Positions 22,471 through 26,426 of a stretch of 26,426 nt of DNA are shown here, in pieces. The notes below the pieces were generated by a model, which saw nothing but the letters and a program-made list of their open reading frames with translations, had not been told where the DNA came from and made no database searches. The stretch lies in assembly GCA_000493965.1 (NCBI GenBank), contig AWNV01000046.1, positions 1 through 26,426 of the forward strand, in the 5' to 3' direction. Both the position numbers and the translations under genes were made by a program. Numbering within the stretch: position 1 is the first letter of the stretch; each line of letters starts with the position of its first letter. This stretch comes from Candidatus Aminicenans sakinawicola JGI OTU-1 (GTDB taxonomy: Bacteria > Acidobacteriota > Aminicenantia > Aminicenantales > Aminicenantaceae).

Positions 22471-24315
22471 ATGAAAACAGAGCGTTTTTTTAAAACGGTT
22501 ACTACATTTCTTTGCTTTTTGGTATTGTCTGCAGCCTTCATCTCCCCGGCCAGGGCAGACAGTAAGACTTTTTACTTTCCCGAAGTCCAAATCGAGATCG
22601 ATGTCCATAAAGACGGTTCGTTTACAGTGGATGAATACCGGACATATGACTTCCAGGGCAGTTTTTCCTGGGCATCTCTCTGGATACCATTACAATTAAA
22701 CCGGCAGGGGTATCATTATAATGCTTCGCTTGAGGATTTCCGTATCTTGGATGAAGAGGGAAATGAATTACGGATCGAGACTTCCTCTAACCGCTCGAAG
22801 TTCGAAGCCAAATGGTTTTTCCATGCCCGTAATGAGAAGCGCACTTTTCATATCCATTACATCATCCGAGGCGGGATCATAAGCTATCCCTCGGTCTCAG
22901 AGCTTTACTGGCAGATCATAGGTTCAGGGTGGGACAGACCTACATCCACTGTAAAGATACAAGTACATCTTCCGGAAGAAGTTCAGTCGCGGGATGACCT
23001 TCTGGTTTACGGGCACGGGCCGCTTTCCGGATATGTGACAATCGTTGACCTCAAGACAGTCCGTTTTACTGCCAGAAACCTGCATTCCGGCCAGCACGTA
23101 GAGATCCGAGTGGTGTGGCCCTCCGGAATGGTCAGCGGGATTCCCTCTGACCGGCATACACGAGAATCCATCAAGAAGGAGGAAGCCCGATTCGTACAGC
23201 AGACCATTGAACGGGCAGAACAAGCTCAAAAAGCCAGGGAAAAGCATAAGAAAAGAATGATGATGATGCTTACGGTCTGGCTGGCATGGCTTGTTGTCGG
23301 GTCACTGCTCTGGCTGTTTTTCTACAACTGGTCCTGGAAAAGAGTGGGAAAAGATTATCGGTTTACGGATATTCCGGAATATTACCGTGAACTGCCTTCG
23401 ACATTAGTACCGGCACTCGTCGAAGTGCTGCTGCGTGAAGGCCGTGATATCACGCCCAGCTCGTTTACGGCGACTCTTTTCGACCTGGCTCGCCGCGGCT
23501 ATCTAGAGCTTGAAGACCATTTAGAAGAGAAATGTTCCCTGTTCGGACACAAGCAGGAATATGAAACGACCATAATCTGCCGCAAGGAATTTCAGACCGA
23601 CTCTGGGTTGCTGTCGTATGAAACGATGTTTCTCAGGCAGATTTTTATAGATATCGCGGACCAGTCGGGTCAAACTGGCGACCGACTTGAAGTCGAAGAC
23701 TTGAAAAAATATTTCCATAAGAAACCACAGGAATTCCAGAAATGGTACAGAAAATGGCAGAAAGCCGTGAAGGAAGAGGCAGAAAAACACGAATTCATTG
23801 AACCAGCCAGCAACCGGATGAGAAAGATCTTCATGTCTGTGTCCTTTCCCCTGGCAATCCTGACTGTAAATCCGGTGCTTATGGTACTGGCGATAATCTT
23901 GATTCCTAAGATCAAACGCCGGGATAAACACTGGGCGCAGGAAAACGAGTTATGGAAGGCACTCGAACATTTTCTGGATGATTTTTCCCGTTTCAAGGAT
24001 ACTCCACCAGAAGCATATAAATTATGGGAACATTATCTAGTGTTTGCTATTATTTTCGGAAATGCGAAAAAGATTCTGAAAATGCTGCCGAAAATAATCC
24101 AGGATAAGAGAGCTGTTTCTCCGGTGTGGTATGTCGGATACAACCGGGCACTTTTCGTCAATACGGGCCGGATTCAGAGCATGATCAACAGTATTGAATC
24201 CATGTCCACTTCCATACATCAGGCCAGCACTTCAGCCGCCCACTATTCCTCCGGAAGCGGTGGAGGATTTTCCGGCGGCGGTGGAGGCGGCGGCGGTGGC
24301 GGTTCCGCCGGCTGA
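22471..24315 (+). CDS. DUF2207 family membrane protein
   Basis: 614 aa from 22471. DUF2207 proteins are exported membrane proteins of unknown function. Signal peptide at 1-29 (FFKTVTTFLCFLVLSAAFISPARA), then an extracytoplasmic beta-rich domain of about 200 residues (FPEVQIEIDVHKDGSFTVDE, WIPLQLNRQGYH), a basic coiled stretch rich in Glu/Lys/Arg, a transmembrane helix near 265-285 (LTVWLAWLVVGSLLWLFFY), a cytoplasmic winged-helix-like section (TLVPALVEVLLREGRDITPS, ATLFDLARRGYLELED), two further hydrophobic segments near 450-480, and the typical tail GSGGGFSGGGGGGGG. The start codon choice rests on the promoter position. GC content of this gene is visibly higher than its neighbours, which may indicate acquisition, though that is weak evidence. 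No operon partner. Confidence 0.88.
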   Translation: MKTERFFKTVTTFLCFLVLSAAFISPARADSKTFYFPEVQIEIDVHKDGSFTVDEYRTYDFQGSFSWASLWIPLQLNRQGYHYNASLEDFRILDEEGNELRIETSSNRSKFEAKWFFHARNEKRTFHIHYIIRGGIISYPSVSELYWQIIGSGWDRPTSTVKIQVHLPEEVQSRDDLLVYGHGPLSGYVTIVDLKTVRFTARNLHSGQHVEIRVVWPSGMVSGIPSDRHTRESIKKEEARFVQQTIERAEQAQKAREKHKKRMMMMLTVWLAWLVVGSLLWLFFYNWSWKRVGKDYRFTDIPEYYRELPSTLVPALVEVLLREGRDITPSSFTATLFDLARRGYLELEDHLEEKCSLFGHKQEYETTIICRKEFQTDSGLLSYETMFLRQIFIDIADQSGQTGDRLEVEDLKKYFHKKPQEFQKWYRKWQKAVKEEAEKHEFIEPASNRMRKIFMSVSFPLAILTVNPVLMVLAIILIPKIKRRDKHWAQENELWKALEHFLDDFSRFKDTPPEAYKLWEHYLVFAIIFGNAKKILKMLPKIIQDKRAVSPVWYVGYNRALFVNTGRIQSMINSIESMSTSIHQASTSAAHYSSGSGGGFSGGGGGGGGGGSAG

Positions 24316-24754
24316 TACTTCCCTGCCCTTCTCCTTATTCAATTTCTCTATGACCGCCTTCAAATTTTCGCTATAATACACATGATTGATAATCTCAGCA
24401 GACTGAAATCGGAAAAAATGAGGGTAAACCCTTAGGAGATGGATATCCCTTAAGAAAGATAAGTGGTTATACTCAAAATCCCCATCTTAAAGGAAAAAAT
24501 CATATCTGGTTCTACTTTTTTTTATTTACGCCTGACCAACGGCTTCATTTTTCAAATAAAAGCGAATACATAAAATTCATTGTAGCCAAGGAAAATTGAT
24601 TACCGCAGCTTACTCGATTCTTTTGATAATGTGCCAGCCGTATTTTAATCCTTAGTAATCTTTTCTGGAATGTGCTATATTCCAATTTTTAAGAAATGGA
24701 ATTCTATATCAACAATCATTAATTTTTTATATTCATATATTTAGGAGGTCATCT
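24316..24754 (+). other. Intergenic region before the M28 peptidase gene
   Basis: About 440 bp, AT-rich, with no convincing ORF or RNA gene. A hairpin TGGAAT/ATTCCA (24666-24684, seven-base loop) followed by ATTTTT could be a weak terminator. TATATT at 24676-24681 has only a poor -35 (TTAGTA, 24652-24657), so the promoter of the next gene is not identified. TAGGAGGT at 24742-24749 is a near-perfect ribosome site. Confidence 0.5.
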
Positions 24755-26426
24755 ATGAAAAAAACACTTGTTTCCCTGCTCGTTTTGAGTCTTTTTACGT
24801 TTTCCTTACTGGCTGTGCAGCAAAAAAGCGAGGAGAAAAAGCCAGACCCGATGGAAAATTTCTCTATAGTTGAAAAAACTCAGCCTGTCCCGGAGAAAAT
24901 TAAGTGCGGGTTTGATTCCATAACAGGAAAAGACGCGGTTACCTATTTAAAATTTTTATCCTCAGATTATCTCCATGGAAGAGACACTGCTTCTCTCGGA
25001 CATGACATTGCAGCAGAATACGTTGCAGCGATGTTTTCTATTTGGGATATCAAACCTGTTGGTGACTTAAGCAGACCTGTAATGCGCCGCTCATTTGGAC
25101 AGCAACAAACTCCCAAAAAACCCGAACGGAGCTATTTCCAGGAGATTGCATTCAAGGAAATTCTCAGAAATGAGGGGGTTGCACACGTTGACTGGCAGAA
25201 GGGCACACAAAAAAAGAGTAAGACTTTTTATCCCAACATGGACTACTCTTATAATGCAAGTGAAACGCATTCTTTTACTGCACCGGTTGTATTTGTCGGA
25301 TACGGAATCTGTGAAAAATCATTGAAGTTTGACGAATACAAAGACATAGATGTTAATGGGAAAATAGTCATGATACTGTCAGAAACTCCAGGCAAAGATG
25401 ACCCGGAGTCTCCTTTTAATAAGGGGGAATTAAAGAAAAAATATAATCCTCCCAGGCAGATGCGGCGAAGGACATCTCCAAAAACAGAGCTTGCCAAGAA
25501 GAAGGGAGCAGTAGCTATCATGCTTGTCGAAAATTCCCCGAATAAAAATCCGGACATAGCCAGAAGGGCTATTTTATCACAAAAAATTAATGACGAACGG
25601 CCAATTTTTCCTGTCCCACGCCGCAGGCTCTCAATGATCCAGGACAAAAAAATGCCCATGCCGTGGGACTCTCTTCCAACAATAAGGATTTCGCGTGAAA
25701 TGGCCAACAATATACTTGAATATATGGACCAGGATATCGATACATTAAAGGGAAAAATCGAGAAAACCCTTCGATCTCATTCCATGCAGCTTAACAATGT
25801 AACTTTTACTATTTCAAACAAAGCTCAGACAAAGCTGGTCAGCAGCCACAATGTACTTGGCTATATCGAGGGATCTGACCCCGAGCTAAAAGACGAAATA
25901 ATTGTAATCGGAGCACACCTCGACCATCTCGGCATGAGAGGCGACTATATATTTAACGGCGCCGATGATAATGGTTCAGGGTCTGTGGGAGTAATGGAGA
26001 TTGCAGAAGCCTTCGCTAAAAACCCGATCAAGCCAAAGCGTTCAATCCTTTTTGCCCTGTGGACAGGAGAAGAAAAAGGCCTTTTTGGATCAAGATATTA
26101 TGTGACCCATCCAATCTATCCGTTAGAAAAGACAGTTGCATGCCTTAATCTCGATATGATCAGCAGAGAGTTAACAAAGGATCGCCTGGAGAGGATGGGA
26201 AGAGCTTTTGGAGCAGATATTGATAAGGAGATATTGAAAAAGATAGATGTGAAAAACTTCATCAGCCTATCGCTGGACGCAAACTCCCCTGAATTAGCTG
26301 ACACGTTAAAGGAAAACAACCAGTTTGTCGGATTATCACTTCACTTAAGAAAATCAGAGACTGCTAGCGGCGGAAGCGACCATGCACCATTTGCAATGAA
26401 CAAGATCCCGTGGGTGTTCTTTTTTG
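24755..26426 (+). CDS. M28 family zinc peptidase (partial, runs off the window)
   Basis: 557 codons before the window ends; the frame is still open. Signal peptide at 1-20 (KKTLVSLLVLSLFTFSLLA). A middle section (about 90-330) has the look of a PA-type insert: APVVFVGYGIC, VNGKIVMILSETPGKDD, and KKKGAVAIMLVENSP. The catalytic domain follows with the M28 zinc ligands in order: His388 and the nearby Asp390 (IGAHLDHLG), Asp404 in NGADDNGSG, Glu439-Glu440 in WTGEEKGLFGSRYY, Asp467 in LNLDMIS, and His543 in GGSDHAPF. These di-zinc aminopeptidases trim peptides outside the cytoplasm. Start chosen by TAGGAGGT and the signal peptide. Only a short C-terminal part should be missing. Confidence 0.93.
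   Translation, partial: MKKTLVSLLVLSLFTFSLLAVQQKSEEKKPDPMENFSIVEKTQPVPEKIKCGFDSITGKDAVTYLKFLSSDYLHGRDTASLGHDIAAEYVAAMFSIWDIKPVGDLSRPVMRRSFGQQQTPKKPERSYFQEIAFKEILRNEGVAHVDWQKGTQKKSKTFYPNMDYSYNASETHSFTAPVVFVGYGICEKSLKFDEYKDIDVNGKIVMILSETPGKDDPESPFNKGELKKKYNPPRQMRRRTSPKTELAKKKGAVAIMLVENSPNKNPDIARRAILSQKINDERPIFPVPRRRLSMIQDKKMPMPWDSLPTIRISREMANNILEYMDQDIDTLKGKIEKTLRSHSMQLNNVTFTISNKAQTKLVSSHNVLGYIEGSDPELKDEIIVIGAHLDHLGMRGDYIFNGADDNGSGSVGVMEIAEAFAKNPIKPKRSILFALWTGEEKGLFGSRYYVTHPIYPLEKTVACLNLDMISRELTKDRLERMGRAFGADIDKEILKKIDVKNFISLSLDANSPELADTLKENNQFVGLSLHLRKSETASGGSDHAPFAMNKIPWVFFF

Noticed and set aside
24286..24312. GGC/GGT-rich tract as a microsatellite or assembly artefact
   Set aside because: A glycine-rich C-terminal tail is normal for DUF2207 proteins, and codons alternate in the third position.
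1..26426. CRISPR arrays, intact insertion sequences, integrases, toxin-antitoxin pairs
   Set aside because: No regularly spaced repeats with unique spacers, no transposase or recombinase motifs and no small paired ORFs of that type were seen.

Overview
The window reads as a piece of a moderately AT-rich bacterial chromosome from a peptide- and glycan-degrading, Gram-negative-like heterotroph. Evidence for that lifestyle is a Tat-exported GH109-type glycosidase, NamZ-type muramidase, a secreted tandem-SIS MurQ/GCKR relative, an S41 protease, an M28 peptidase, urocanase and a DUF2207 surface protein. The long urocanase, secreted MEMO protein and peptidase load would fit an Acidobacteriota/Aminicenantes-type lineage, but nothing here (no rRNA or marker gene) settles the phylum; this is inference only.

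Layout. (1) 1-3535, plus strand: end of a dispersed non-coding element, then a two-gene unit, GH109-like oxidoreductase-fold glycosidase and urocanate hydratase. (2) 9077-3537, minus strand: a tightly overlapping operon tatA, tatC, P-loop nucleoside/dephospho-CoA-type kinase, dCMP deaminase, signal-peptide-bearing tandem-SIS protein and NamZ-like DUF1343, driven by a clear sigma-70-like promoter (TTGACT-17-TATATT). (3) 9203-10780: S41/CtpA protease, divergent from tatA. (4) 10904-17604, plus strand: rpiB, SHMT-like gene, purD, purE, mtaB, mutL, packed with short gaps or 1-4 nt overlaps: pentose, one-carbon and purine supply followed by tRNA modification and mismatch repair. (5) 17791-18064: tRNA-Pro(TGG) and tRNA-Arg(TCT). 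(6) 18065-19524: a disturbed zone downstream of the tRNA-Arg with short repeats, a GC-rich coding remnant, a 5'-truncated GT2-GtrA gene and a small membrane ORF. (7) 20673-19525: secreted MEMO-family protein. (8) 20674-21141: non-coding, repeat-rich, containing a ~250-nt nested-stem element. (9) 22347-21142: ChaN-PDZ protein, divergent from (10) 22471-24315 DUF2207 protein. (11) 24755 to the window end: M28 peptidase, cut by the edge.

Most noteworthy: a family of non-coding repeats. A 26-bp core occurs in sense orientation directly upstream of the ribosome binding sites of rpiB and the MEMO gene and 65 nt upstream of the GH109 gene. A separate ~248-bp segment at 20856-21103 folds into nested inverted repeats, and its last 40 bp recur (37/40 identical) at the very start of the window. 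I also flag the secreted GCKR-like tandem-SIS protein overlapping NamZ as a possible extracytoplasmic MurNAc-handling pair, and the urocanase that lacks the cysteine of the classical urocanase signature.
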